From contig CM063246.1 of NCBI GenBank assembly GCA_032158295.1, positions 12,029,608-12,093,607 of the forward strand: a stretch of 64,000 nucleotides of DNA, in the 5' to 3' direction. Under the pieces are notes generated by a model, which was not told where the DNA came from, ran no database searches, and saw only the letters and a program-made list of their open reading frames with translations. The stretch is from Pycnopodia helianthoides. Its lineage: Eukaryota; Echinodermata; Asteroidea; Forcipulatida; Asteriidae. The position numbers were made by a program, and so were the translations under genes. Shown here in pieces: positions 11,182-23,856 of the stretch. The stretch's first letter is position 1. Each line of letters begins with the position of its first letter.

Positions 11182-11901
11182 ATGTAACAGTAGCTGTCGT
11201 AGTACTGAAGACCATGAGCTCGGGCACAATTTAAAGCCCAATGTTAGGTTGAATGGTTATGGCTATATCATAAGCACTGTTATAGGATGTTGGTTTCTAG
11301 CTGGGTGGAGCTGCAGTTGCTTTGGCACAGGGTGGTTGTGCAGACAAACACTTGCTCGTCATAATGTTAATACTGCACCAACAGTAGCAGCAATTGACAA
11401 GTGTAATGACTCTGTACAAGCGCCATGTACTTGTGGTAGTAGTAGTAATATTCGCATTAGAAAAGCCGCAAAACCCAAATTCAGGGTAAAAGAAAGATCA
11501 AGTCATGTGGTGTCGGTATACTTATTGAGCGTCAAATTTGGTCACAGCTTTGGTTTGCATAGATTTGCATCATTGGGGAAATTTTGTTTGTTTGAATTTT
11601 GTCGACACAGTTTCCACCTTTCTAGGTTTCTTCTAAAGTATTTCAAGTATTTCAAAGGTAGTGGTGTTAGGATATGAAGGTGATATTTAGGTAACTTAAA
11701 TATTAGTGTATCTGAATTTAATATGTTGCCAAACTAATGCCTGTATGTCCTGATGGCATGGGAGATTTTCCCACAAAAATAACCTTTTTGTGTGTTTTAA
11801 AAATTTTATTCTGAATGTAAATTGCAAATATACAGATATTTATTGGTTTGTATGACTGTCATATTGTATTACTATTAGCTTCTAAAGATTTTTCAAAACA
11901 T

Positions 11902-11943
11902 AATAAAATGTGAAAAAAATCACACGTTTGAGCTAGAAATAAA
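11902..11943 (+). terminator. Candidate polyadenylation signals of C/EBP
   Basis: AATAAA occurs at 11902-11907 and again at 11938-11943, about 720-760 bp past the C/EBP stop, in an AT-rich stretch. This is a plausible 3'UTR length, and no stronger signal is closer. Confidence 0.4.
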
Positions 11944-13340
11944 TCTCAGTATGAATTTTAGTTCATTTAATAATGAGAAAATCAAATACATTACACATTA
12001 GTTTACTTAAAAACTATATGCTAAAAAATACACAAACTGCAAAGTTGATGACGGTGTTTAACAATGCAAGATTATTCATTGCAACTGCATGGAGCTACAA
12101 GCTATTGCAGTATTACTGGACAAAAGGTGAAAAAAAGAAATGTTGAATCTCTTGTTTGCCATGAGACATTGTGAAGACTCAAATTGTGTGAAAGTCTAAT
12201 TTACAGATCTTGTCACAAGCAAGATGTATTCAGGGAGCAAATTCCTTTGTAAAGCAATGCATAGCAAAATGCTACACAAAATGTATGAGTTGCTACTCAA
12301 AAATCATCATTTGCTACTCATTAGCATTCAATGTGCTCCAAACGTGTTTCCACTTTTTATTTGTATATGCAAATTGCTGGATGAAACCTTATAAGGTATT
12401 GGTTGCTACTTCAGTTTCACAGAAATGTATGGTTAGAAATATTTGTCATTGTTAGTTTTAATGATAATGATTATTCTACACGACTGATTGATTGTAATAC
12501 ATATTTTTAGAAATTTTGTTTCAACAAGTGATATAATGAATTCGCATAAAAAACTCACGAATTGTATGTACTTTTTGTAAAAGTCAATCCTTTTCTGTGG
12601 GAACGTTAGGCAAGTACATGTACTGAGAACTGAGTTAATACCAAGAACTGTACAATTCATATTCACTTTTAACATGACAATACCCAAAGCGTGAGTCACT
12701 GACGTGGGGATAAAGTCCCATTTCATATCAATGAAACCAGCCAGCTGGAACCAGTTCAAACCAGTTCCAATCTTCAATGTAGTTGATAGGGCACGGGCTA
12801 ATTGTGCTGCCCATAAAAGGTATTCCCATGAAGCGATTATTGACTAAACTGAACTCATCAAAGGAAAAGAAAGTTTACTTTGAACTTGAACTTTGGAGTG
12901 TATTTTGTCCTGAAACACTAGTGTTCAGAAGTATTTAATAAATGGTGAAATAAGATTGGCGAAAAGTATTTTATCCAGCCTAATGTCTGTAACACTGTTG
13001 ACTTGGGTTTATTTTTTTAAGACAAATGAGTTGAATGTAAAACAATATATAAATACTTTATTGAAAGACACTTCTATGTCAATGACGAGGAAACGAATCA
13101 CTGTGTGAAATAAATGAAGGAAGATTACAGATCACTAAAAAGAAAAAAGTTGTGAAGTCTGTGCTTTATTTGGGAATCCATAACCTGGAAAAGCCTTCCA
13201 GTTACTGCTTAGTCATTCTTTTTATAGCTGCCATGTTGGATGGTTGACATCGGGAATTATTTGTACCCTGCAATGTGGCGTTGTGTTGCATCATGGGTTG
13301 GGGAATTTTTTCAAATGCGTAACCTTTAAGGTAACACAGC
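11944..13340. other. Gene-free stretch between C/EBP and repeats
   Basis: AT-rich DNA without a recognisable exon on either strand. The small ORFs lack splice context and low-complexity parts dominate. It may include a longer 3'UTR of C/EBP. Confidence 0.4.
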
Positions 13341-13387
13341 GGAATGGATTCTACAAAACAGTGACATCAACCCCGGGGACTTTCCCA

Positions 13388-13570
13388 ATTTGGTGCTCGA
13401 TATGTGGCAAGGTGTACCCCCCCCCCCCCCTCCTACTAGGACTTCATTATATTCTGGGAATCACATGAATTATGTGGACCATTTTAGGGGGGGGGGTACT
13501 TTTGTGTTGGAACATTTTGGTGGGATGGAGGGGACACCCTTTTCCATTTATCGGGCATGTATTTTTTCCG
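13388..13570. repeat. MITE, 'ttggtgctcgatatg-ggc' family
   Basis: The terminus tttggtgctcgatatgtggc faces an inverted 'atttatcgggcat' end, with poly-C/poly-G runs inside. Copies with the same ends are at 22735-22880 and 34270-34445 (gatatggggcagagggt mirrored by accctctgccccatatc). Confidence 0.5.
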
Positions 13571-13847
13571 GGGGTGACAGTTGGGTTGATGTATTTGAAA
13601 ACAACCCCGATATTATTAGAACAAAAACATGTTTCTTCTGGTAAAGTTTCAAACAAAAAGCCTTGTTTTGTCACAGTTATGTTTAATGCTAAACCGAGAA
13701 AATATGTAAACAATAAGCCGATCGCTTTATAATTAACGGGCAAAGAAACAGGGGCAGGTAGACTACATCATCGAACACGTCACAGCTTACAATGGTTATG
13801 ACGTAATGCTATAGTCGAAGTCATATTTTCCATTGAGTTAAAGGCCG

Positions 13848-14012
13848 GAAATCCATGTGTCTGCCATCGCGTTGTGGGCAATACCATGATAATGCGTGGT
13901 GCGCAAATGGACACGCGGCTATATAGTGTGCGTTGGCGTGTACTCTCCTTTTTATTGCGCACTGTACGCGTTACGCGCACAACGCATGACAGACACATGG
14001 ATTTTCTGTTTT
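13848..14012. repeat. Foldback element with CpG-rich interior
   Basis: Arms near 13848-13877 (gaaatccatgtgtctgccat) and 13978-14010 (atgacagacacatggatttt) are inverted near-copies; the loop is rich in CG dinucleotides. ORFs here follow the arms and do not look like protein genes. Confidence 0.5.
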
Positions 14013-14129
14013 CCTCACGGTCCAAAATGGCAACTTCGGCTGTGGGGCCGGCTACGGCTGAATCGCCGTGTCATCGTGCGTCAAAGTAAAAGGATGTCCA
14101 TAGCAACAGCCGTAGCCGTAGCTTATTAG

Positions 14130-16340
14130 GCCCTCCATTCATTCAAGCTGAGCACAGCGTTTGGTCATGGAAAATAACTCATCTCATGGCCAATGGGATA
14201 ATGATGAGGGGTGGGGTCCGGAAGGAGTGGGTGCAGTGGCGCACGGTATAATTGATTTCCTCCACGATAGGTTTTGCTTTTGTTTTTTTGCGGTCCCGTT
14301 TGATTTGAATTAATTTGTATCCACTATTGGGTTTCATTTCCAATGAAGTGCATGCTACTTCAGAATAAAAAACTAAAAAAATCTGTATAAAAAGTTGGGT
14401 TTTTTGTCAAAATTGAATCTCGAACACAACTCAGTGGTTAAAAACTATCATGAGGAAATTATCTCTTAACCCTTGCCTTCCACCTGCCCCGGTCTTCCGC
14501 TTATATACGACTCCTCAACCGGGCCCACGCAATGGTGGAAGGAAGTATTATAATGGCTCCCTGCATCCGCACTGGGCTCCTCGCACTCCCCCATCCGGGA
14601 CTGATCTGTCATCCCGGTGGGTCATCTAAAGTTCTAAAGCCCGGGGTATACCAGCATGCATAATTAGAAGTTTGGTTGACGGCCAATAAAAGTTAGTTGG
14701 CATTTTTTTAAACAATGTCTTAAGCCGTTCCTGGAAGTATTAATTTTTTTTCATTTTTGATGAGGATTGTGCCATGGTTACATCTTCTTGGTGTATTTGG
14801 GACGGGTATTGGGAGAGCTAAACGATTTAGGCATAAATACTCACACTGTTTTTTAGCAAATTTCGTGCCTCACCTATTTCTACACATTTTGTACTGACTC
14901 TTCTGATCTCCCAAACCCTCTCTAATAATATTCGTATGTGACTGAGTGCTGGGTCTGTGTGTATACAAGAATACGGTGGGGGGGGGGGGTGATGAGCTTG
15001 TAATTTGGTTGCTGTGATTGTGCTGTTAATAAATTGTTTTTGAACTAACCAATTGCTAAATTGTTTGAAGTTGAACGAAGGGCAAAAGGATTTTCATTGT
15101 TTCTGCTTATTCCAACGTGGATCAACGCACTGTGATAGCATTTGCGGGGGCTAAATATGCATAATTTGGGGTGGGTTGATGTATAGAACCATTCATCTGT
15201 GTGTTTCATTTAAGTTCGATCTCATTTGGAAACGGGGGGGGGGAAGGGTTCTGAGCGTGAGAGGGGGAAGAAAATTGCAATTTTTTTTAATATTCAAAAG
15301 TGAAGTCTGCAAAATAGGCCTAAAGCATATTTTCGCACTACGGCCAGTGGCTTAAAACCTGAATAAAGTATACAGTGTATACACAACTGAACCGAACGAA
15401 TCTAAAGCGAATGTAAGCAAACGGTTCCAAAATAATCTGTGGATGAACCACCAATTTCTAAAAAAAACATTTCAAAATGTGGTTGTATTTTGTATTTTGG
15501 TTGTATAATGGTACAACAAGTGGCGGGGGGGGGGGGTATAGGCGACTGAATAATTTCGTTGGTGACACAAAGTCACCTTTAATAAAAACGGAGGCCAAGT
15601 AGCAAAGTTCAACAACTTTGTTTTGCATGTTTAGGGGACTTTGTATTACCTAGTAATACCCTGGGCCACTCCACGACGGAGCCACCTTCATTCTTTCGAA
15701 CTGAAAGATACAATGCGCATTGTTTAAGCCCCCTTGTTCACAGGCGCCGTCACACTCACCATTGAAAACAAATCTATACAAGTCAAAAACAGTTGTATGC
15801 AAATTCCGTCGGGCTGCGAGCACCACACACAGAGCAGTAATATCAGTGCTTCGGCATGCAGCAGGCCTTGCCATTATTAATCCCCTGAATTTACAATTCA
15901 TTTTATTTATTTAGTATAATTAATTTGCCCCGTTATCCAGGGATTATTGAGCATGATCGACTCAATGAGCAGCCTGCTTTTATCTTGTTCTGTAATAAGA
16001 TAGCCCAACACGATTAAAATGTCCAAAGGTCATGCCCTTATACTGTGGAGGAAATTCCTTGCCTACGTGATACAAAACACGGAACCACCACACCAGGTTT
16101 CCCCAAGAACGTGATTAATACATAGGTCTAATGATCGTTTTAGTGTACAGGCATGGAAGGCGCAAAGAAGGCTAGAACTCGATTTTCAGAAAAACCAATG
16201 GACAACTTCAGCCAAAAGTCGAGTTTTGTTGTTGCAAATGCAAAAGGCCTCCTGGTTTGCCAAGCAACAAGTAAAAATAAAACTTTTGAATGTGCATTTC
16301 TCGTGAGTGGCTATGTAGTGTATGCTTCCTGAGAATAAAG
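14130..16340. other. Gene-free stretch
   Basis: Mixed unique-looking DNA and poly-G tracts (about 14976-14987, 15234-15243, 15525-15536). An 83-codon minus ORF at 15650-15901 matches nothing I know. No gene is supported. Confidence 0.4.
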
Positions 16341-16344
16341 TTTT

Positions 16345-16790
16345 TAATTAAAGGCAAAGTATGCCTTAGGTTTTTGGAACCGTTCGATTGTTTCAATCTT
16401 ATATGAATATATATAACTAATTAACTGTGAAAATTTGATTTCAAAAGGGGGTAGCGTTTTTGAGATATCGCCAAATATATGGAGCGGTTACAAGTCCAAA
16501 TAGGAAGAATATAAATCGGTAATTGGAATAAACAATCTGAGAAAAGTTTCATGCATGAAACGTTTCTTACATTGAAATATTTTTGAATCCCTCTCTCTAA
16601 AACCACATTCCTTAGAAGGGAATCTTTTCTCAACATGCTATATACATGTAGTATACATTTCCAACAGCTGCCGTGCTTCTATAAGTATAGTTCTATTCCA
16701 ACCTTCCTCCATGTTCTAACCAAGTCAGTTTTTTATGGCCATAAATTTGTTGAGTAATTACCAAAGGTATACCCTCCATGAGCATTATTA
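16345..16790. repeat. Dispersed element, 'ggtttttggaaccgttcga' family
   Basis: It shares long blocks with 20645-21010: ttttggaaccgttcga, gtagcgtttttgagatatcg, tttcatgcatgaaacg, accacattccttagaa and accaaaggtatacc. An inverted pair near the ends (aaaggcaaagtatgcc / accaaaggtatacc) suggests a MITE. A weakly related block is at 32020-32135. Confidence 0.55.
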
Positions 16791-16799
16791 TTATTATTA

Positions 16800-19700
16800 T
16801 TTTTTGCCACGGTCTATATAGCTGATATTCACCACTACAAAAAGAAGTACTGATTATGGGAAGGGCCTTTCTCTATAATCATCCTGGAGCGTCAAGACCT
16901 CAAACGGGCCACCTCGGTATACAGTCCACGGACCCCCACACTTCTGTCCCTTATTTCAAAAGTATAAATTAAAGTTCTCTCTCTGTTTTGTGTTTGTTCA
17001 TATACAGACATATGTACAGGCAGCACTCCAGTAAAGAAAAAGAAAAAAAGAAGAAGATTTTTTCATTAAATTATTAATTTTGTACCAATAGTGAAGACTG
17101 ATGTACTGTCGATATAACCGCCCAAAATGTTTCTATACCATGGTATGGCCAACCAAGTGAATAGTCGCTCCTATCTAATTTAAAAGCAACACAAGCTCGA
17201 CTTAAAAATGAACGTGTTTTTTAAATACAAATTCGGTTTAGTATCAATCTTGTTTGAAACAACGAACTGTGTTGTGATGTAATAATAACTATTATTTGGG
17301 TATGATTGTATGTTACCGTATTTGCCTAAATAGGATGCCCCCCTCCAGCCCCCCCCCCCACCTCCATCTGGAGACAGGGTACCACAGTCTCTCAGCATGG
17401 AGGTGTATAGGTCTACTCTCATCAATATTGGTTAACTCCACGCACTAACAAAATGATGGGGGAAATCCAGGGTATCCTTTATTTGTAAATTGTTTTTAAA
17501 TTATTATTTCTTTATAACAAACCTGTAGATTTAAAAAAAATCCCATTCACCACAAGTCAACCGCACACAGATGGCCTTTTCCACGTATCACGGAACACGT
17601 GTACATACATGACAGTATGTACATGTACATACACGACATATGCACATGTTCATTGTACATAGGCATCCACACTGAAAGGGTATCCCCACACATGCAGCAT
17701 GTGACATGTCAATACATGCCCTCAGTACTAATCCAATGGCCTGTCATGCCTGCGATAATTTACTGGAAGCATGTGACCGGTGGTAGATTTTTTCTTTCGT
17801 TTTCCATTTCGCCTACGTAACGACCCCCCGTGGCGCTCCTTTGACCCCGCACTCATCACATGACTGGCTTACCTTTGTGTGGAATGCAAAAAGAAATAGT
17901 CCCGGCAGCGCTTTGCATAGTTACAGCGGCACCCCCCTGAAAAGCGGGAATTCCCTCTGTGTGGTTGAGAATAAGATCTGCGCCATCAACAGTCATGTGA
18001 CATTCACCTCGCCCCCACGTATTTCCTTTTGTCATACTTGTTTGTTCCTTTCTGCGGGTTGACCTTGCCCACTCTGGCATATGCGAGCAAACAATATTGT
18101 TTCGCTATTTTTTTCAACAATGTTGGTCACGGGATGCTTGGAACGCAGAGCCCTGGGAAAACGAAAGTGTTGTTGAAAACTGAACATATAATGGGCTATA
18201 ATAGGCTTATTGCGTTGTAGGCCATGATCTCATCATACAGACAAACTACTTACTAATTTAGTATCAAAGTCAGTATTGGCAACTTAGTTACAGCGACAAT
18301 TTTTTTTCTAGACCCAGTGGCTCAGGCCTAATTATTTGGTGTTAATCACCTTGCAAAAAAGTTACTCAAAAATTGATGACAGGGTCCTAACCGGAGCCAA
18401 AGAGCCCAAGCCTAGTTTTGCAATGGTAACTGAAACACATCCAGCACAAACCCGTACCCCACTGAGCTTCATCCAAAATGTGGTCACATGGGCCTTAATC
18501 AAATTTCGATTACACAAATTGCATTGAGACATTCATTGAGATGTTTTTTTTTTTTTTGTGTGGAACTAGTTCATGGTTTTCCTGTCACGAAATTATTGAG
18601 GAAGGTTTTATCAGCAGGCTTACCAGTACCACGACCTCATATTTTATTCAGGCGACCATTTTGCCTTTGAAAAGTTGCTGGAAAGTAAAGAGTTTTTTTT
18701 ATTAATAGTCTTCATCAAGAGCCTGGCCCAACCCAAAAAAATCTTAGAAATTGGGCCCAACTTTAATTAGCCATGTAAAAATAGCCCAGAGAACAAACCA
18801 TTTGGAGTTTTGAAAAATTTGAACCCAGTGAAAACTCATATAAGGGCCTTGGTCTACATTTATATACATTTTTAAAATTTTGTTTAGGCCTATGCCATGG
18901 CTCAATTGGTATGTTCATGGACTGACTATCAAAATCCTTACTGACTCGTTCCATGCTCAATGCTCCGGAGTCATATACAGTAGGCTACCACTGGTAGCCT
19001 AATGTCTAACTTGAGCTACGTTCATATTGTCGGGTCCATTGTTTTAAATGGCGAGCGAACACAACTGTGCTATACAAGACGTAGCCAATGACTCCAAGGA
19101 GCTGCTCATTGACAAAAAACTTAAAATTGCTTTACTAATAATATGGGCACACATTAGCAAAGGGCCACTCACACACATGTATTTTGGTTGAGTGAGCTGT
19201 TTCTGCTAAGGAGGAGTTGTGTCTGTGTGCTGAGCAAGTCATTATTATATCTGGGCCCTGGATGGGGCCGTTGCACCAAGCCTTGGTGCTTTGCAAGGAC
19301 TACCTTGCAGAGCTCTACGCGATCACGAGGTGCAATTTTGTAAACACATTTTGTTTTACGGGGACCCTTTTCCTGTATATAAAGGAGTGTCCCTTATAGG
19401 CCTTGAATCACTGCTCTAGACCATCCGGTGCCAAAGACACTTTTAGATATAATTTACCGTGTAACATTTTTTCTATGCACACAATGGATATTTTTCAATA
19501 TAAGCAAAATATTTGTCATTATATGGTCGTCTAAATTGCCTAAGTACACACCAACAGTAAAATATATGATACAAGGTAAACATTACAGTGTAGTTTTGAT
19601 AAAGTAATGAGTAATTTTTGATTATGTTTTTTGCTTTGATGATACTGTGCGCATAAGAGCTATTTTTGATTGCCACCTGAAAACAAAAGTCTGGGTCACA

Positions 19701-20095
19701 TGCATTTTTTAAGACTAAATTTAAACACCTTTTGTTTTGGTATCACCACGCCGGTCATACGTCACAGAAATATCAACCTCAACTTAATTAGGGGGGAAAT
19801 TAGGGTAATTATTAATTGAGCCTACATTTAATAACTTGTTTCGGCTTAAAATAGAAATGTAGATGACGTGTACGAGTGCTTTTCACTTTCGTACCGGCGA
19901 AAAAAACAACAAGGGCCCATCAAGTGGCTAAACTATTATACCGGCGAAAGTGAGAGTTAGCTTACGTCAAACAAACTATCTCTCCTCTCCCTTTGACACT
20001 AGTTAGAGATACTCAACACGACATGTCAGAATTATTAATAACTCTTTTTTAATATTAATTCTAAGCATAAAACTGTCATTAGTTTATTTGTTTGG
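16800..20095. other. Gene-free stretch
   Basis: AT-rich DNA with short palindromes and repeats (for example an acatgtacatac-rich patch at 17600-17665). No exon with family resemblance or consistent splice phases was found. Confidence 0.4.
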
Positions 20096-20102
20096 AGTTT
20101 AA

Positions 20103-20324
20103 AGGCCCTGTACACTGTTGGTAAGATCGAAAAACACAAATGTTCACAGATTCACACATAACTTACATGATTTAAAGTAAGCAATGGTAGAAAGGGTTCC
20201 TTTATCGTGACCTCGGTGACCAATTGAGCTCAAACTTTCACAGGTTTGTTTGTTCATGCATATGTTGAATCACACAAAATGTGGACACTGACTTTGAGCT
20301 GTTACCATAAGTGTACAATACCCT
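20103..20324. repeat. TTAA-type MITE, AGGCCCTGTACACTG family
   Basis: The element starts AGGCCCTGTACACTGTTGGTAA and ends with the inverted match gttaccataagtgtacaataccct. TTAA flanks it at 20099-20102 and 20325-20328. It has the same AGG...CCT plus TTAA architecture as two other families here. Non-coding. Confidence 0.65.
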
Positions 20325-20644
20325 TTAAGAAAATATGCGTTCTTCATTAGGCATATTAATAGGTAAAACTGCAGCTGACATATGAATACATATCACTGTA
20401 ATGTATAGACAAAGCAATGCATAAACAGTTTCAAACTTAGACCATGTAATAACAATCACGTGTGGGTTTTCTATTTACTGCGATGAGGTCGTTGGTGCAT
20501 CTTGTTCAAATTTAATAAAAATGCACCATATTTATATATTTATTGAAAACAAGAGGATGAGAATGAAAATGTGCACAAAGATCAATGATGTTCCTCACGA
20601 TTTTTAATTCAACATTTGAATTACAAGTGAAGGTCAATAGCTTT

Positions 20645-21010
20645 GGTTTTGGAACCGTTCGATAGTTTTAGTCCAACACAAATGTACTATAAAAACTAAC
20701 CTGTGATAATTTCATTTCAAAAGGTGGTAGCGTTTTTGAGATATCGCCGAAAATCTTGAGCGATTACGTCCACGCAGGAAGAATAATCCGTAATTGGAAA
20801 ACACAATCTGGGACAGTCTCATGCATGAAACGTTGCTCAGATTGATTTTTTTTTTAAATATACCTTTGTCTGAAACCACATTCCTTAGAAAGGGAATCGT
20901 TTCTCAAAAAGTTATACACTATCAACAGCGGCAGTGCTTCTTACCAAGTATTACAGTTTGTATGGTCATTAAAGTTTGGAGTAATCAACAAAGGTATACC
21001 TCTATTTCAA
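20645..21010. repeat. Dispersed element, second copy of the 'ggaaccgttcga' family
   Basis: It is alignable by eye to 16360-16780 over most of its length; see that copy for the shared blocks. Confidence 0.55.
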
Positions 21011-22730
21011 TATCGGAAAAAATAGTAACAATATACAAAACAATCAATGACAACAAACAAACGGGAAAACCGTAGCCAAACTCTTTACAGGGAAACTAAC
21101 ATTTGGGGCATCGATTCAAATTCAACATTATTATATTATATACAAAATTATAAATTCCTGGACAAGAGGTGGCCACGCTTCCCTGTAAGTTCTATAATTT
21201 ATGAAGGGAGATGCAAATTCTGCAATTTTCCAAAATAAAAATGAAATATGTTGTCCTTTTGTCTGTTCTATTGAGTCCTTGTTGACAATTAGTTGGATTT
21301 CATCTCTTCTTGCACATGTTGGAGCTCCTAGTAAAGGTTCACTATTTTATCTTTAAAAAAAGAAGGTAAATGTGCTTTGGCCTTCTAACCAAAATAACCT
21401 GTAGGGTTAATAGGGGGAAAATAAATTACTTGACGTTTCAACCCTAGCAGAGGTCTTTCTCAAAGGCTTTTTTTCACCCAAAGAATAATATTTTGTGGTA
21501 TGAAGATTTTACAAAGTCATTTACTTTGCATTTGGTATTTTCATTATTTACTGTGTTCCATAGTAACAAGCCTCTTGATTTTTTTTATGACTGGTATGAA
21601 AAAGCTACAACCTGTATAAAACCATGGAGATAGAAATTAAACCAAAAAAATGCGCTGGCGTTGACCTTCACATCACAAAAAAATTATTATCCTGCACATA
21701 TGCAGTAACTGGGAAGCGTTCAGAATGTAATGTCTGGCCACAGACTCACCGTGATCACGAAGACAGTGCCCCTTTTTACCAATAAGTCCCCAATACGCCC
21801 ATGGTGCAAACCTACACACTTTTAAAGTTAATTAGTCAGCCTAGTTATAGATGACTTCACGGTGTTTACAACAACAGAGCATTTCCTTGCAGGGTTACTT
21901 CGGTAATTTAATTTCAACATAACATTTCGTTTTTACTGAAGAAGAAAAAAAATATACAATACAAAATATCCCCCAAATTTCACATCAGTTTCTGTAAAAA
22001 CAAAAACACTTGATCCAATAATTCCGTACACAGAATTGTGTATGGTACTTATCTTCCGTTTACCAATGGTTAGTCATGAAATTACTTAACACAGTATCAA
22101 ATAAAATCCAAAGACTCTACTATTTCATAAGATCACGTCAATCTTTTCCTTCATGACAGTATAAACACATTTCTAAGGGTTGTATTCACAGGACTTCCAA
22201 ACACAGTTTCCTGAAACCAGGAACAGAAAAGGGTCGAAGTGATACCGATTCTTAAGCAACACAACCAGGAGGTGTTAGTGCAGAAAACTACCATCAGAAA
22301 CGAGCTTCAACCCCACAAAGCTGTGGTGACTTTAAAAATAGGACAGACTTATGAATAGCATTATGTAGATGTTTGTTGGGGAAAGACTCAAGCTTACATA
22401 CCTTGGAATGGATTTATTTTTATAGGCTCTTACTCTTCACTTGTCTGATTGGTGACAATTTGTGCACAGACAGGATTTTCAGTGGGGTCATCAGGGCTTG
22501 TATCAGACCAGCGATTAGATTGTGTGGATGTACCACCCATTCATTTTGCACTCAATGTGTGGCATTTGCCAAGTGGGCATAAATGGCTTTTCTTAATATC
22601 CACTCTGGTACATAGTATTGAAACTCCACTTCAACAAACAAAAAAAAGAATGTTCTTTTCTTAGTTTGAAAACATGCTTTGGTTCTCGTTTACATTCAGG
22701 TGCCAAACTATGATCCAATTTGTAGTCATT
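21010..22730. other. Gene-free stretch
   Basis: No protein family was recognised. Sequence is AT-rich with no clear repeat boundary that I can define. Confidence 0.35.
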
Positions 22731-22734
22731 TTGA

Positions 22735-22885
22735 AAATCATTTGGTGCTTGATATGTGGCATGGTGTACCCCCCTCGCATCAGAAGCATTTTTTGAATAT
22801 TTTAATTCTGTACAAAGTATAGGAACATTTGGGAGGGGGGGGGGCAGGGGGGACTTCCCTCTACCATATATTGGGCATGATATAT
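22735..22885. repeat. MITE, 'ttggtgctcgatatg-ggc' family
   Basis: Starts ttggtgcttgatatgtggca with poly-C, and ends ctctaccatatattgggcat. It is the same family as 13388-13570 and 34270-34445. Confidence 0.45.
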
Positions 22886-23676
22886 AAAGGAGTAAGGGCC
22901 AATGACCCTTAAGATACTGACTGGGTAATGGTCGTGCTCTTTGCACTGTAGCCTCTGGATGACATGTTGCCACTCCAATGAGCCAGGTATTACACAGAGC
23001 TGCCAACATTTGCATCTTACAAACAGGGTGATTTTGTCCAACAGTTTACATAACAGGGAGATTTTCAAATTTGGTCTTCAGAACATGGAAAGATTGGCTT
23101 ATTTTCAGGGAACTTTCTGCAGAATCAGGGAGAGTTTGGCAGCTCTGATTACATGGCAGGTGGTAGGGGAAGCCGCCTGCCATTTGTTAGTGCATTCTCA
23201 GTGCATTCCTTGGGTGTTCTGTTTGTTTTTCTACAAAAAATAGTTAACAGCCTGCATTTTGACCCAAACTGAGTCCTTCTTGAAGGCTAAATCTAAATGA
23301 AAACACAACACAGACTCTGCTAAGGTTGAAACGTCAGGCCATTAACCTTTTTTTTGCAATTATACCGCAAGTCCTTTTCACTGATAAGCAGTTTGCGACA
23401 GCCAATTCTATTTCCTGTTTTCTTTTATGTATCACTTTTGTGTTCCTTTTTGAATGGGAGTTGTGAAACAAACCTTAGGCGGTAAGGCACCTATGAAACC
23501 GGTCCCCTGTCCAGTCATTTTAAAAGAGACCAACAGAGATATTAATTGAAAAAAAAGGGTGGATACTGAAAGTGATAGTGGGGGGGGGGGAGGTTGCCGG
23601 AAGGAATGTTTGATGACGAAGAAAAGAAACACACCTACACAAAAGTGGCCTCTACCTATTTCAGGATGTATCACAT

Positions 23677-23856
23677 TCATGGTTCAAGAGATACTTCCTC
23701 GAGGTCAAAGTTCACAGGTTCCCCTGGCTGCCTAGATACAGTCCTTAGGAAGCAGCGGATTGGTCCGATGTTGATTCCCATGATGCACTGCATATCGTAC
23801 CCGTCTTCCTGGCTGCTGAGAGGGGGAAGGACTTGCTCGATACTGGACTGCAGTAG
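23677..23856 (-). CDS. SPIDR: SPIDR exon 17 (residues 914-972 and stop)
   Basis: LLQSSIEQVLPPLSSQEDGY through NFDLEEVSLEP then TGA, aligned with the human C-terminus (LLQRSISSLL...EDGSYEVKSVLG ... LEEIELLS). Acceptor TTCAACAG. Confidence 0.93.
   Translation of the reverse strand, partial: LLQSSIEQVLPPLSSQEDGYDMQCIMGINIGPIRCFLRTVSRQPGEPVNFDLEEVSLEP

Noticed and set aside
10663..11241. Antisense open frames across the C/EBP exon
   Set aside because: Shadows of the coding strand's codon bias; no independent homology.
11141..11677. Plus-strand open frame of 178 codons after C/EBP
   Set aside because: It starts inside the C/EBP bZIP in another frame and runs into the 3'UTR; Cys/Trp-rich composition and no family match. 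Likely chance.
22593..23015. 140-codon minus-strand ORF
   Set aside because: Crosses a MITE and a poly-G tract; no recognisable domain or splice context.
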